Origin: Penicillium oxalicum
Taxonomy: Eukaryota > Ascomycota > Eurotiomycetes > Eurotiales > Aspergillaceae
Direction of reading: 5' to 3'
Length of the DNA: 64,000 nucleotides
NCBI RefSeq assembly: GCF_001723175.1
Contig: NC_064655.1
Location: 620,001-684,000 of the forward strand
The notes beneath the pieces were generated by a model. It ran no database searches, was not told the DNA's origin, and saw only the letters and a program-made list of their open reading frames with translations. The position numbers were made by a program, and so were the translations under genes. Shown piece after piece: positions 24,328 through 37,840 of this stretch. Positions within the stretch are counted from its first letter, which is position 1. Every line of letters begins with the position of its first letter.

Positions 24328-25019
24328 GACGGCGAGTCTGGTTGTTCGGTTTTCGCCTTAGAAGAAGTTGTGCTCCCTCGGTGACTCTGCGTCAAATGAA
24401 GACGTAGAAATAAAGACGTGGATTTCCCCAGAGAGTCTGGTAGAGGGATGAGGGAAAGAGTGATGGTGGGGGAGGGATCTGTGCCAATATAACACGGATC
24501 AAACCTGCTGCTTAGCTAATCAGGCACAAAGACTCAGTCTTAGTCTCTCGGGCTGCCTTCGACGCGGCGTCAAAGCCTGAAATTGAAGGCGCTCATACGT
24601 CACCGCCCCATCCAGTTCTCGGCAAAAAAAAAAGTGTGTGATGAAGTCAGGAGCGGAAGACGTGATACGCAGCGCCGCAGGTGTTTCTGGAATCTTGTTC
24701 TAACCCTGAATCGGGTCTAGTCTCTGTGCTCATGCTAAAGTTTTGTGTGTCCTACAAATCGAGGGTGGGAGACTTTTTGAACAGGTGTTTTCGAGACCAT
24801 CTTCACGCTCCTTTCCAGCTGTGTCGCAGAGTCCCCCCCAGTAAGCGCAAAGGCACCTGACCAAAACACAACCTCAACTTTCCCGCCTGTCTTCGATGCC
24901 TCGATGCGATCGGCCAATTCTCGCTTTTTTTTCGCTATGATCTCGATACAACACACGAGCGCAAGATATCTACGCCTCTGTCTGGCGACTCATAGCCCCA
25001 GTACCCTTGCTCTGCCAGA
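24328..25019. promoter_or_regulatory. Divergent promoter region eIF1A / 151-residue gene
   Basis: 692 bp between divergent start codons. No strong TATA box seen. It contains an A9-10 run at about 24622 and ordinary GC content. Confidence 0.45.
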
Positions 25020-25475
25020 ATGAAGTTCTCCTCATCCACGAGTACCCTCCTGCTTCGATACACCTCCGATCATGTGGTGCCTCCTGTGGCACAACGCTAC
25101 CTGGGCTCACCCGTACACCCGATTCGTCCCAAGATTGCATACATGTACGCGAATCGCGATCCAACAACCCTTTGGTGGCGAGTCTCTGTCTCGCATCTGA
25201 ACCAGTTCAAACGAACGGTGCGATCCTGGTGTGCGCGGCGAGCGCGCATGGCGTTCCAAGAGTCCTTGAAACGACAGGGATTCGACAGGTTAGGTCGGTC
25301 GACGTCTAGCAGCACTTGGAGTCAAAAGCAACCTCTACTCGGGTCTCTGGAGCTCACACTACGTCCTGCTTGTCTCCATCAAAGTTTCGAGGCCTTGCAG
25401 AAAGACACTGACTTTCTCTTGAAAGGCATCCTCAAGCATCGAGAGAGGAGCAATGACCGCAACCAAAATCGGTAG
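25020..25475 (+). CDS. Hypothetical basic protein, 151 residues
   Basis: An intronless frame with no family I recognise. The N-terminus (MKFSSSTSTLLLRYTS) is rich in Ser, Thr and Arg without acidic residues for about 40 residues, which would fit a mitochondrial targeting sequence. The middle is basic and aromatic (WWRVSVSHLNQFKRTVRSW), and the C-terminus is a charged helix-prone segment (EALQKDTDFLLKGILKHRER). The frame is open from the first Met to the stop, with an overlapping 100-codon frame as competitor. A small mitochondrial protein is a guess from composition only. It lies divergent to eIF1A and upstream of chs5 on the same strand. Confidence 0.5.
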   Translation: MKFSSSTSTLLLRYTSDHVVPPVAQRYLGSPVHPIRPKIAYMYANRDPTTLWWRVSVSHLNQFKRTVRSWCARRARMAFQESLKRQGFDRLGRSTSSSTWSQKQPLLGSLELTLRPACLHQSFEALQKDTDFLLKGILKHRERSNDRNQNR

Positions 25476-25958
25476 CAGGTCATCTGGACCTTTTTGGTGA
25501 TTGTCATCGTCGGAAACCTGCTTTTTAGTGTACAGCATTACTTTGTAATTTAGCGCTTACAATTTGTGCATATGGATTTGTATATTAGGGGCGAAACAAT
25601 CATCGCATGGCGCTGGGGCAAATGGCGAGGCGGTGCATTATACCATGATCTTTTTGATTCTTGAGGGCACATTTTGTCCTCATTTTATCCTAATGGACTC
25701 TCCACTTGTGAACTGACAAAAACTCTCGGTCAATTCAAACAAATTTCGGCGTGGTCAAAGGTCCAGGAAAATGATGTAAACATGGTTGCCCAGTTGGGAG
25801 GTCTGGATTCTTGGGTCGCAGCCATAAACTAAAAGCTCCCGAGGCCTCGCGCCTCGCTAAGTGTCGATCTGGGCGGCAGCCAACGGAGCTTTGATCCTCC
25901 AGACTCACATCCGACGACGGACTCTTGGAACATTCTGTCCTTGCATTTTCAGATCATC
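25476..25958. promoter_or_regulatory. Intergenic region upstream of chs5
   Basis: 483 bp. A TTTTCAG directly before the chs5 ATG (about 25945-25952) resembles a splice acceptor, so a 5'UTR intron is possible. No gene seen. Confidence 0.4.
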
Positions 25959-27315
25959 ATGCTGGTCTCATTGACTGTTGGCAAGGTCGACGCAGGTGTC
26001 GCCGTCCTCTTGACTGAGGATAACCGCCTGGTAAGCTCCCGAACCCCTGGTGCCTGAAGACCCAAAACATGGACACTTCTTGTCTTGCCATGGCCGCGCC
26101 CCCCTCTCCCGACGCCATTGTGCTGGCGCCATTGACAACCGGCGAGACCATATCGACTAATCCTGACGGTTGATCATCTAGATTGAATTCCCTTCTGTTC
26201 TTCTTCCCAACGGGATCGCCTCTGGCAGCATCGTGGATATCACCGTCGCGCGCAACCACGCAGCCGAGTCAGCCAATGCATCCGCCTTTCAAAGTCTCCA
26301 GAAACGAATCCTGAATACCTACGGTGTGAAGACGCCTTCACCTCCTGTCCTGCGTCTGCGAAATGCCACGCAGACCTCGCTTGTCCTGGAATGGGATCCC
26401 ATCGACCTGGCCACGGCCTCCCTGAAATCGCTGTCTCTATACCGCAACGGCTCCAAGGCTGGGTCGATACCCCGCCCCCTCGAAACGCGTAGCACCAAGA
26501 TCAGCGGACTGGCGGTCCATCACGAGTATACGTTCCATCTCGTCTTGCGCACAACAGCCGGCACCTATCAGTCGGAGAAATTGACGTGCCGGACGCACAA
26601 GATGACCGATCTGTCCGGTATCACGGTGACTGCGGGGGTTCTGGATCCTCAGCGCAAGGAGGCTCTCGGCCACGCATTGGACCGTATCGGAGGCAAGCTG
26701 ATCGATTCCGTACGCATCGATACGACCCACTTTGTGTGCTCAGAGGGACGGGGTCCGCTGTGGGAGAAGGCCGTGGAGATGAATATCCCCGTGGTGGTGC
26801 CCGAGTGGGTGGACGCATGCGAGTCCGAGGGTACCATTGTCGGTGTTCGGGATTACTATCTGAACGCAGACCCGAAGGCGCGTAAGCTCGGTACACTCCA
26901 TGGCTCTCACCAGCGCACAACTTCAACCATGTCGACAACGTCTACCGTCAACCCTGGCCGTCCTAGCCTGCAGCCTCCTCCCATTCAAGAAGAAGGCCCG
27001 GCTCCGACTGAACCGCCTCTGACGCCGTTCCCGGGTGGCGACATGAGCGGTCAGCCGCAGGCAAAGGACGAAGAAGTGAGCTCGGAGGACGAGGCAGAGG
27101 TCCCTCCCCCGCCACCTCCCCCCAAGGATGAGGAGCAGTCTCCTCGGGAGACGGGGGAGAGTGAACCCAGCGAGAAGAGTAGTCCAGAGTCCGAGAGGGA
27201 AGACAAGGATTCGAATCAAGAACATACCCTTCCGCAGCACATGCCCGAGGGTGATGAAGAACCAGCCGGCAAAGGCAAAGAAGGCGAGGAAGATTTCAAT
27301 GAAGTCCCCCTCTGA
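25959..27315 (+). CDS. chs5: Exomer subunit Chs5
   Basis: Chs5 is the scaffold of exomer, the trans-Golgi coat that carries chitin synthase and other cargo to the cell surface. Exons are 25959-26030 and 26182-27315, giving 401 residues. The N-terminal dimerisation segment (VSLTVGKVDAGVAVLL, then EFPSVLLPNGIASGSIVDI) spans the intron. A fibronectin type III domain (about 77-160) is followed by a BRCT domain (about 165-255; VPEWVDACESEGTIVGVRDYY). The FN3-BRCT pair is characteristic of Chs5. The tail (about 256-401) is acidic with Pro and Lys-Glu repeats, like the low-complexity tail of yeast Chs5 but much shorter. The start codon is fixed by exon 1, which encodes 24 conserved-looking residues. 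It is convergent with the aspartate aminotransferase gene. Confidence 0.93.
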
Positions 27316-27793
27316 GTGCGGCCCCATGCTTGTTCATCTGTCCCGATACGGCACGACTACGATTATGCTTCCTTGATTTTCTGGCTACTGAGTTAGGGCG
27401 TCTTTCGATTGAATCCATTGGGGCTTCTTCTTCACGGCATTCGATGCTCACCCTGGTGTCTGTTCCTTTCTAGCTTATTTGTACAGTAGAGACTAGAGAG
27501 TCTTCTCGCGACAACTAATTAATAGCGTTTGTATCTTTATGATTGGAAACAATCAAGATGGAGACAGGGAGGGTTACTCTATGTTACCGAGAGAGTTTGT
27601 CATTCTATGGGATATCTATCATCAAGCGTCATAACGAAATACACAATATCCACACCGGACATGGGGTCACCAGTCACATACAGAACAGGGGGGGGCACGA
27701 TTTCAAAAGTGAAGAAGGGAAAGGCTTCCACGAGGGATGCAATGGATCACGCGCTATGCAGTTGAGATTCTACCCGTGAGTGAAGTCACGGAC
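27316..27793. other. Convergent intergenic region chs5 / aspartate aminotransferase
   Basis: Only 3'UTR-like sequence. Short overlapping frames at 27529-27779 have no features. Confidence 0.5.
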
Positions 27794-29186
<1,393 letters not shown>

Positions 29187-31072
29187 TTTGATTTTGTCTG
29201 GTGTGGAGAGATCGAAAGACTTGAGGAAAAGAAAAAAAAGGGGGGGGGAAGAAAAGGGTCAGAGAAAGGTTGCTCTTCTAGTCGGCACAAGCGATCGGCT
29301 TCCGGGGTGAGGAATTGAAGAATTGTATGCAGACTATAAGTTTAACACTAGGCCGGGGGAGGGGTGTCCTGGGGAACAAATAGATCGAGGCTGACTCAAT
29401 GCCGATATCGCCGAGCTCCATGGAATCCGTGGACTTTTTTTTTTCCTTTTGCCTTTGTTTTTTCCTGCTTTTTCTTTTTTTTTTCCCCTTCTTGGCCCGA
29501 ACGGGAAGTGCCGCTTACGAGCGGAACCCCCGTTTCCCCAGCATCTTCGAGTCCCAGACAGACTGCCCTCGTCACCGAAGACTGTCACGAGGGCTCAAAC
29601 TGCCGTCAATAGCCTTTTCAATGATGATGGGCGATGAGGCCGATGGCTCATTTTGGCAACCATCGATCTCAATCCGAGGTAAAGGCTAGAGCAAACCTGT
29701 CCATTGCTCGTCTCCGGCAAGGGCTTCGCACGTCACCACCGATTCAGTCTAGGTTCGTCGGTAACCGAGTGCACGCTGACTATGTTGACAAACCAGGTTG
29801 CAGATGTTGCCCATCGTACCCTGCGTGCTGCTTTTCTCTCAACCAATGGTAGTTCCATTATCATGTCGCAGGTGCTCAACAAGGCATCTGTGAGTTCTGT
29901 GGTCTCGCAGTCGAGATGACGGATCAGATTTAAAGATTCGTGGCGCTCGGCGCATGCAGGCGGACCCCCGACCTTATTACACCACAAATGCCGGGAGGTC
30001 TGAGGGCGAAAGTGAACCCCAAGCATACGTCAGTTCTCAGAGATGGCAATCCATCCTTCATAAGGTAGTCCATGTTCCATCGTATAAAGGTATCATTTTG
30101 GGATGCGACCCTCAAAGTACTTTTTTAGAATCTGGTGTGTAAAGTACCTATATCAAGGCACTTCTCAACACATGGCACGGAATGGGCCTCTCGGTCTTGA
30201 CGGACGGTATATGCTACGTTGTTGCTGGAGATCCTATTTGGACACCATGCATACCTGGAGGTAGGTTCTACCGACTAGGATAGTCCATCACCTAGCGCAT
30301 GAATTCACTTGAGTTATATTCACTTTCTTCTCAAGTCTTGGTCTCAGCTACTATGTACCTCTTGTGACCTCTTATGCAAGTTTCCCCGAAACACTGCATA
30401 AGAGTGATCCTCACGGGTTGACCAACCTCACGAATGAAATCTAAATTTCTGCCCACCACTTGCAAGGATGCGTTGCACATTGGTAGGGTAGGTTGGAGGC
30501 AAGCTGATTGTTCCTTTGCCCGAGGATGTTCACTGAAGCGCCCGTCAGAATTGATCATGAGAATGCACCCAACATCACCAAGATGTTCCCTATTCAGTGG
30601 CAAAGGCACCTAAACGGCTCGATCGCGGAATGTGCATGCCGCAGAGGAGAGAAGCAGATCCGAGCGGCAAGTGGGTCAGATCCGATCAGAGCGCAGGGAA
30701 TCAAAGAGAGTCACAATCTAAAGGGAATCAACCATCATGGTCTACTTACGGCTCGTTTTGAATGCGGACGGAGACTTCATCGGTTACTCAAAAGCGAGAC
30801 CTGTCGCAGTCGGTGATGATCCCCGTCTCCATCAATCTCAGGATGGACGTACAACCCGTCCGTTGAAGGTACACTACCGGCGGTAAATTCACCGAAATAG
30901 AGGAGATTCGAGGGGACGCTCCTCGAGATACGACGGAATTGAAGATAAACGTCACGACACCCATCCAATTAAAAGAAATGGACATTCACCTGACCCCCGC
31001 GTTGCTCCTGGATCCTCATGAATCTCCTAACCAATCGGACAACAAATTCGCAAGAGCTCCGGCCCCTTCTGG
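29187..31072. other. Gene-poor region upstream of the aminotransferase and hydrolase
   Basis: A 1.9-kb divergent spacer. It contains a long T-rich stretch at 29434-29490 and an A/G-rich leader next to the aminotransferase (29220-29260). Two opposed open frames at about 29700-30026 look coding-like but do not match anything I know. Confidence 0.45.
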
Positions 31073-32509
31073 ATGAGCACCGCAACCAAATGGATTCATC
31101 ATCCGGAAATACCTCTCGCGCCCGGAAATGTCGCACATTTCCGTCTCATATATAATGAGGATAGCTTGGTCGACGACTTTTCCCATCCGATTGACACATT
31201 ACAACTCCTGCAATTGATCATGGCCCGAGACATCCCTCACGCACTCGCAGACGATCCAGCGCTGCACCAGTGGCGAGCTCCCCAGCTCCTCCAGCCGCTA
31301 CACAACAGTATTCCTCCGGAGCTGCTGCCGAGATTTGACCCAGTTTTTGTTGAGCACTACAACAAAAACAATGCAGGACGACTACACACCCACGAAGTGC
31401 CTATCGAAGATTTCCGAAAGGACCCCGCTCGTTATACGACCTCATATGGCCGCGCAACTGGCCCAGACGTCCATAGTATCTCGGAGCAAAAATGTCCCGT
31501 GAAGGGAGGAGAAATCACTATTCGAATCTTTGAGCCAGCGCCCAAGCTGGATGCACAGGGTCAACCCAAGAAGAGAGCAGCATATATTAATTTCCATGGG
31601 GGTGGCTGGGTCTTTGGAGGCCTGGGGTATGACCATGACTTTTGTAAGAGACTGGTTCATGAGCTCGACGGCGATCTGGTCGCCTTTGATGTGGACTACC
31701 GACTGGCACCCGAGCATCCTTATCCGGTCCCGGTGGATGACTGCTGGGCCGCGTTCAACTGGGTAAGACGCATTCAGAGAAACGGATTTGCGAGCTGGAA
31801 AAGAGCTCTTTGGAGGAAAAAGAAAACAAACAAGCTAACCGTGCCGGCTGAATGACCTTAGATCCGGTCCCAAAAAGCCGACGAGTTCAATCTGGATGTG
31901 AACAGATTTGCCGTCGGCGGCGTCTCCGCGGGAGGCCATCTCAGCGCGGTGGTGGCCCATCTCTGTCGCGACGAGAAGATCCCCTTGCGACTCCAAGTCT
32001 TGACCGTTCCAGCCTGTGATCTGCATAGTTCATTCACCCCCGAGGGCCAATTTGATCGCGCAAACACTCCCTATCCATCTTACCGGGAGATGGAATTTAC
32101 ACCCTTACTACCAGTGGCCCGAATGGAGTATTTCCATCGGCATTTCCTGGGTGTGCCGCGACCAGCTCGGTTCAAAGATGTGAGTTGTGAGCGAATTAAT
32201 GTGGATGAGACCCTTGGATTCACTTATACTGATCTCTTGGTGCCATGCCAGGACTGGAAAATTTCGCCCATGTTTGCGCCCAATTTCACCAACCTGGCGC
32301 CGGCGCTGGTTTCGACGGCGGAAATGGATCCGCTGCGTGACGAGGGTGAAGCGTACGCCGACAAGCTAGAAGCCGCTGGCAATCGCGTCGTGAAGCATCG
32401 GTACCTGGGCGCTCCTCATACCTTTGCCAGCCTCGATGGCATCCTCAAGGCTGGTCGCCAGTACAATGAGAGGGTTATTGCAATGATGAAGCAAGAAGTG
32501 TTGGGATAG
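31073..32509 (+). CDS. Alpha/beta hydrolase, hormone-sensitive-lipase type
   Basis: A carboxylesterase/lipase of the HSL (alpha/beta hydrolase-3) family. Exons are 31073-31762 and 31862-32509, giving 445 residues. The oxyanion-hole motif HGGGW is at 175-179, the nucleophile Ser252 lies in GVSAG, and the likely acid and base are Asp386 (AEMDPLRDEG) and His416 (GAPHTF). The DYRLAPEHPYP segment is another HSL hallmark. The N-terminal 140 residues form a longer cap than in bacterial esterases. The protein lacks a signal peptide, so it is probably intracellular. No biosynthetic genes are next to it, so the substrate cannot be guessed. Confidence 0.88.
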
Positions 32510-33837
32510 AGATGGCCTATGGGGCTCTGGCCCGGGACGATTAGGTATCAAACTGATATTCACCATGACCGGGCAGAAACAGAAATTATCGCAGGCATCC
32601 ATACCAATTTTCCGTCCACTGGTATTGTACATCTGCAGATGTGTGTGAATGCGCTGTACCTGACCGCTCCAATTCAATGAAAGTTGCACCGTTGTAGGAC
32701 GGGACCGGTAGAAAAATAGTATGCCAGTCTAGCTTTAGTGGGCATATGAAAGCCGGGCCGAGGTCTTGTTCAACAATTGCAGAAGCTGGACGGTGGTTTA
32801 CCATCCTACGCATTGTAAACATAACTACTTGCACTGTAAACCATATCAGTAGAAGAGGATGAAGGAGTCAACTGCCTTAACCAAATAGCCAGACGGACTG
32901 GAAACGGTCCCCGGGTCAAGGCTGTATTGGAAGGTACAAACCCGAAAAGAAACGCTTCTCATCTTCTCAAGACTCAGCGGGCCAATCAGGTGAGCAATTA
33001 GCCTTTTGGTGTCCCTGATACTGGAACGTCTCGAGCGATTTGAGAAAATTGACAGTTTACTCATGATCTTTATGCGCGAAAATCACAGAGTTGATTGGAT
33101 ATGTCTAGACGTAGAATTTGAATGATACCTTTGCTGAACTGAAATGCCCGGATAAGATATATAACTTCATGGTCCTCTCAGTACCTGAGCCTGTTCGTCC
33201 TCGATCTTCAACGCCGGACAGGCAATTCTAATGATGTCGATGTAGATGGTATCTCACAACCACCCGCGGATACATGAGAGCCGGAGTTCTCGTGGAATAT
33301 TTAGGAAGAGGTTGTTGACGCGTGCTCCGTGCACAGCTTCACCGAGAGTGAACCTGGCCATGGCCCATCAGAATGCTGAATGTGAATGATGCAAATGATA
33401 GCCGCTAGATTTGAGACTGAAACAAGCTGCGCAAATGCAAGATTCAAGTAAAGAGCCACACGTTCTGCTTACTAGAGTGTCCTCCTCTCGTCCGGCCAAA
33501 GTCCATGGAAATCTGGAAATTTGCATGTAAACATTGTTACCTGGTCTTACCAAAGTATACCGGAAAAATACAGCGATCACAGAGCACATTACCGGCAACG
33601 AGCATCAGGATGAGCGGCTGTTCGGTCATGCGGATACCGGGAAGTTTCGGCTGAAGTCATCGGAGTCGCGAGGCCATTCTGGACTTTTTGTTTCAATCCC
33701 TTCTTCCTTCTCCAAGGAGACTCACGCTCCCAATTCCTCATTGACCCATCTTGAACGGTCTCGGAACAAGCCAATTGATCTGGCTGCTACACATCCCATT
33801 CCCTCATTTCTCCTCTCCCGGTCCATCCACGGTCACA
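32510..33837. other. Intergenic region between hydrolase and fumarase
   Basis: 1.3 kb with no gene I can support. The last 100 bp (about 33760-33837) is a CT-rich leader of the fumarase gene. Confidence 0.5.
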
Positions 33838-35348
33838 ATGAACCCTACCGCGTCCCGAGCCGCGGTGCGCTCGATGGTCAGCATGACACATGCGGCCAGA
33901 GCTGCCAACCCCGCAGCCCGCAGTGTTTTGTCGGTTGCAACTCGCTCGCCGTTTGCTAGCCGGGCCTTGAGCTCCAATAGCCGTCTCGGTGGACAATTCC
34001 CCCGCCTTCAGCTTCTCAACACCAACAAGCGATCCTTCAGCACGACCCTCAACATGGTGAGAATCGAGATGCCACCGGACGCGTTGCGACAGCGGCCCAG
34101 CTTCACGGGGACTGACGTTGTGGAATTCTAGTCTACTGCTCCCCGCACTGAAAGCGATGCCTTTGGCGAGATCCAGGTAAGCTCCCGAGATGGACATCGA
34201 GCAGGGTTGCCCCGCCGAGGAGGATGTTTTTCTCCATCGCAATGCTCACGTCTGCCCTGTTGTGATGATTAGGTTCCCGGCGACAAGTACTGGGGTGCCC
34301 AGACTCAGCGGTAAGCCGACCTTCCCAATTGAAAGCGCGATAGCACACGAAAGGCTGACATGAAGAGTCCGGATGTTCAGCTCGCTCGGCAACTTTGACA
34401 TCAACCAGCCTCAGGATCGTATGCCTCCTCCCGTGGTCAAGGCCTTTGGTATCCTGAAGGGCGCCGCTGCCACCGTCAACATGAAGTATGGCCTGGGTAA
34501 GTAGCAGACGTTGATCCGATATCTCTCTCGTGGCCATGGTCGCTCAATGTGTCGGGTTGACTGACCTGTGTGCTCGCGCGTCGCTAGACCCCAAGATCGG
34601 CGAGGCCATCAAGCAGGCCGCCGCCGAGGTCGCCGAGGGCAAGCTGCTGGATCACTTCCCTCTGGTTGTCTGGCAGACCGGCTCTGGTACTCAGTCCAAC
34701 ATGAACTCCAACGAGGTGATCTCCAACCGCGCTATTGAGATTTTGGGTGGCACCATGGGCAGCAAGAAGCCCGTCCACCCCAACGACCACGTTAACATGT
34801 CCGCCTCCTCCAACGACTCTTTCCCCACTGTCATGCACATCGCGGCCGTTCTCGAGCTCGAGAACACCCTTCTGCCGTCTCTCAAGAAGCTCCGCGACGC
34901 TCTGCAGGTCAAGGTTAACAAGTGGGAGAAGCTGATCAAGATCGGCCGTACCCACTTGCAGGATGCTACTCCCCTCACTCTGGGTCAGGAGTTCTCCGGC
35001 TACGTTGCTCAGCTGGACCGTAACATCGAGCGCGTTCAGGCTTCTCTCCCTCACCTCCGCTACCTCGCTCAGGGTGGTACTGCTGTGGGTACCGGTCTGA
35101 ACACCTTCAAGGGCTTCGATGAGGCCGTCGCTGCCGAGATCAGCAAGATGACCGGCACCGAGTTCAAGACTGCGCCCAATAAGTTCGAGGTTCTGGCTGC
35201 CCACGACTCCATCGTCGAGGCCTCCGGTTCCCTCAACACCCTGGCCGGCTCCCTGTTCAAGATTGCGCAGGATGTGCGCTACCTCGGATCCGGTCCTCGC
35301 TGCGGTCTCGGCGAGCTGATCCTGCCCGAGAACGAGCCCGGCTCTTCC

Positions 35349-35384
<36 letters not shown>

Positions 35385-35885
35385 TCCCTGACCATGGTCT
35401 GCGCTCAGGTGATGGGTAACCACGTGGCTGCCACCATCGGTGGCATGAACGGTCAGTTTGAGCTGAACGTGTTCAAGCCCGTCATGATCCGCAACCTGCT
35501 CCACAGCGTGCGCATCCTGTCCGACGGCATGGACAGTTTCCGTGTGCACCTGGTCGAGGGTCTTGAGGCCAACGAGGAGCGCATCAACTCTCTCCTGCAC
35601 GAGAGGTATGTTTTCTCCCCCTTCTTTCCTACTTGAGCCTTGCTTCGTCCTGGTCACCATTCTCTACTCGTACTGATTCATTCTTCTTCTCTCTCTAGTC
35701 TGATGTTGGTGACTTGTCTCAACCCCGTCATCGGTTACGACATGGCCTCCAAGGTTGCCAAGAACGCCCACAAGAAGGGAATCACCCTCAAGGAGAGTGC
35801 CATGGAGCTGAAGGCTCTGAGCTCCGAGGAGTTTGATCAGCACGTGCGTCCCGAGCTGATGCTGGCGCCCAAGGAGAAGAAATAG
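33838..35885 (+). CDS. fum1: Fumarate hydratase, class II
   Basis: Converts fumarate to L-malate in the TCA cycle. Exons are 33838-34056, 34132-34176, 34273-34310, 34381-34496, 34588-35605 and 35699-35885, giving 540 residues. Exon 1 encodes a 73-residue Arg/Ser/Ala-rich mitochondrial presequence without acidic residues and ends in Met. The mature enzyme starts at [13 protein letters not shown]. Class II landmarks include [38 protein letters not shown] and the signature [11 protein letters not shown]. For exon 4 I chose the acceptor after GATGTTCAG because only this gives the family sequence TQRSLGNF. Codon use is strongly biased, as expected of an abundant enzyme. Confidence 0.96.
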
Positions 35886-37143
35886 ACGGATCGTCCCCGG
35901 GGGAAGTGGTGTGTGATCGACCTGCGTGTGTTTTGATAGAAGATCGAAAGTCTTGGTTTTGACTGTGTATTTTTGGCTGAAAAGAATATATCTCATCGAC
36001 CGGTGCATGTCAATCATGCGGTAATATTTCTTCTCCATCCAACATCCTCTTCAGTCGTGTCGAGTGCGATCGACTGGGACTTGGTGGGGCAGCGGACGGG
36101 TTTAAAAATAGCCCCGATCCGCCTCTTCAGCCTCGTCGCCGCACAGCCCCTTCACTCATTTGGAGATGCGTACAATTTGAAGACCACTCGGACACGAGTG
36201 ACGAATGTATACATCGGTACCGATGGGATAGTTCAAGCTTTCGCACATAGGCCCATTCATCCTGTTGCCAGTCTGGTCTATACTGCCTCGGACTAATAAT
36301 CATGAAGTTGATGGAGTATGTACTATGTAACACATCCACACAGAAGATGGGTCGTCATTGAACTCCGAGTCCATCTGCGTCCCACATATCCAACTGTACA
36401 AGGATGCCAACAACATCGATGATGCTCTGCAGATGGAGGTTGGACCAGGTACCGATTTCCACAGGGTTTCCACCTTTTACCAGGTACCGCCCACCTGCTC
36501 GAACCACGGGACCGCCGACTCGAAACTCAGTCGGAACTTGAGAAACCCTTCACCTTCTGTATTTTTCTCCCTCTCGTGCGGCACCCTTTTCCTTTCTCTT
36601 TTTCTTCCTCGAAACATCAATTGCATACAGTTCATCCACAAGGTCACCTCCCCAGACACCTATACACATTGTCGTTTTTACAGGGTTTCGCATTGCTCGC
36701 TCTCACACTTGGTTGATCTCCCTTGCGCCAAACCCACCGTCTCGGTGCACGCCCCTCCCTGTCGAGTTCATCCACAGCAGCACTTACCACCTCCCTCCGA
36801 TCCTTCCATCACTGGTCTGGATAGCCGATGCCGAGAGCCTGAGCCTGGCAGATCGACCCAGAGACAGAGAGAAGAGAGAGAGAGAGAGAGGATAAGAGAG
36901 TTTGCGACCAGTCTTTTGGGCAATTCTCCGTCTCCTGTTTCAAATCTGGCCGCCCTCCACTCTCTTCGCTCCGACCCTTTTCTACACACATTCTTTCTTC
37001 ATTTCAGTGGCGCTTCGACTATCGTTTAAACAACAATTGATCAACCATCGCCACATCATCATCTCGGACGTTCCCCTCTTACCACCGGCGTACAGGATTC
37101 AGCATACTTCTGTAGTAATAAACAACTGCACCCCAACGACACG
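35886..37143. promoter_or_regulatory. Promoter and long CT-rich leader of gna1
   Basis: About 1.26 kb between tandem genes. From about 36540 the plus strand is rich in CT with few G runs, like an extended 5'UTR. A 223-codon open frame (36358-37029) covers it, but its Ser/Pro/Leu/Phe composition reflects the CT bias, so I do not call it a gene. A (GA) tract is at 36873-36891. Confidence 0.5.
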
Positions 37144-37840
37144 ATGACCACCCCCAGCCTGACGCCCACCACCATCTCCGCTCCCACCAAGCCCATCATG
37201 AACTCCACCGTCACTTCCGTCGACGCCGAAGAAGACGGTCCCCTCTTTTCCTCGTCGCTCATCTCTCCCGAAATCATCTCCATCCTCCCCACCGACTATA
37301 CCATTCGGCCCCTGCGCCGCTCCGACTACCAGCGCGGCTACCTGGACGTCCTTCGCGTCCTGACCACCGTCGGCGACATCAGTGAGGAGGCGTGGAACCA
37401 GCGGTATGACTGGATCGCCTCCCGCAATGACGAGTACTATATGCTGGTGATTTGTGACGGACAGGACCGGATTGTCGGTACCGGCAGTCTGATCGTGGAG
37501 CGCAAATTTATTCACTCCCTGGGAATGGTGGGTCATATCGAGGATATTGCCGTGGAGAAGAACCAGCAGGGCAAGAAATTGGGCCTGCGGATCATTCAAG
37601 CTTTGGACTATGTTGCTGCGAAGGTTGGCTGTTATAAGGTGCGTTTCGGCTTTTCCCTGGCCTTTTTTCCCCCTCCTCTTCTCTTTCTCTTCTCTCCTCT
37701 CCTGATATTCCAATTGATGTGATTGCGCATGAACTGACACCAAACCACAGAGTATTCTCGACTGCTCCGAGGCCAATGAGGGCTTCTATGTCAAGTGTGG
37801 CTTCAAGCGGGCTGGTCTGGAGATGGCACACTACTATTGA
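37144..37840 (+). CDS. gna1: Glucosamine-6-phosphate N-acetyltransferase
   Basis: GNAT-fold enzyme making N-acetylglucosamine-6-phosphate from acetyl-CoA, an essential step toward UDP-GlcNAc for chitin, glycans and GPI anchors. Exons are 37144-37638 and 37751-37840, giving 194 residues. The acetyl-CoA binding segment reads HIEDIAVEKNQQGKKLG, followed by the C-terminal ILDCSEANEGFYVKCGF that is typical of Gna1. The N-terminal 50 residues (Thr/Ser/Pro rich) form an extension beyond yeast Gna1; fungal homologues often carry one. A second Met at residue 19 could be an alternative start. Confidence 0.95.

Noticed and set aside
34584..35660. 358-codon frame antisense to fumarase
   Set aside because: It is a shadow of the codon-biased fumarase exon (GC at third positions) and reads as Val/Leu/Gly/Asp-rich sequence without a family.
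36358..37029. 223-codon open frame upstream of gna1
   Set aside because: It lies in a CT-rich leader, its composition (Ser, Pro, Leu, Phe, Arg) follows the base bias, and it has no domain. More likely 5'UTR and promoter.
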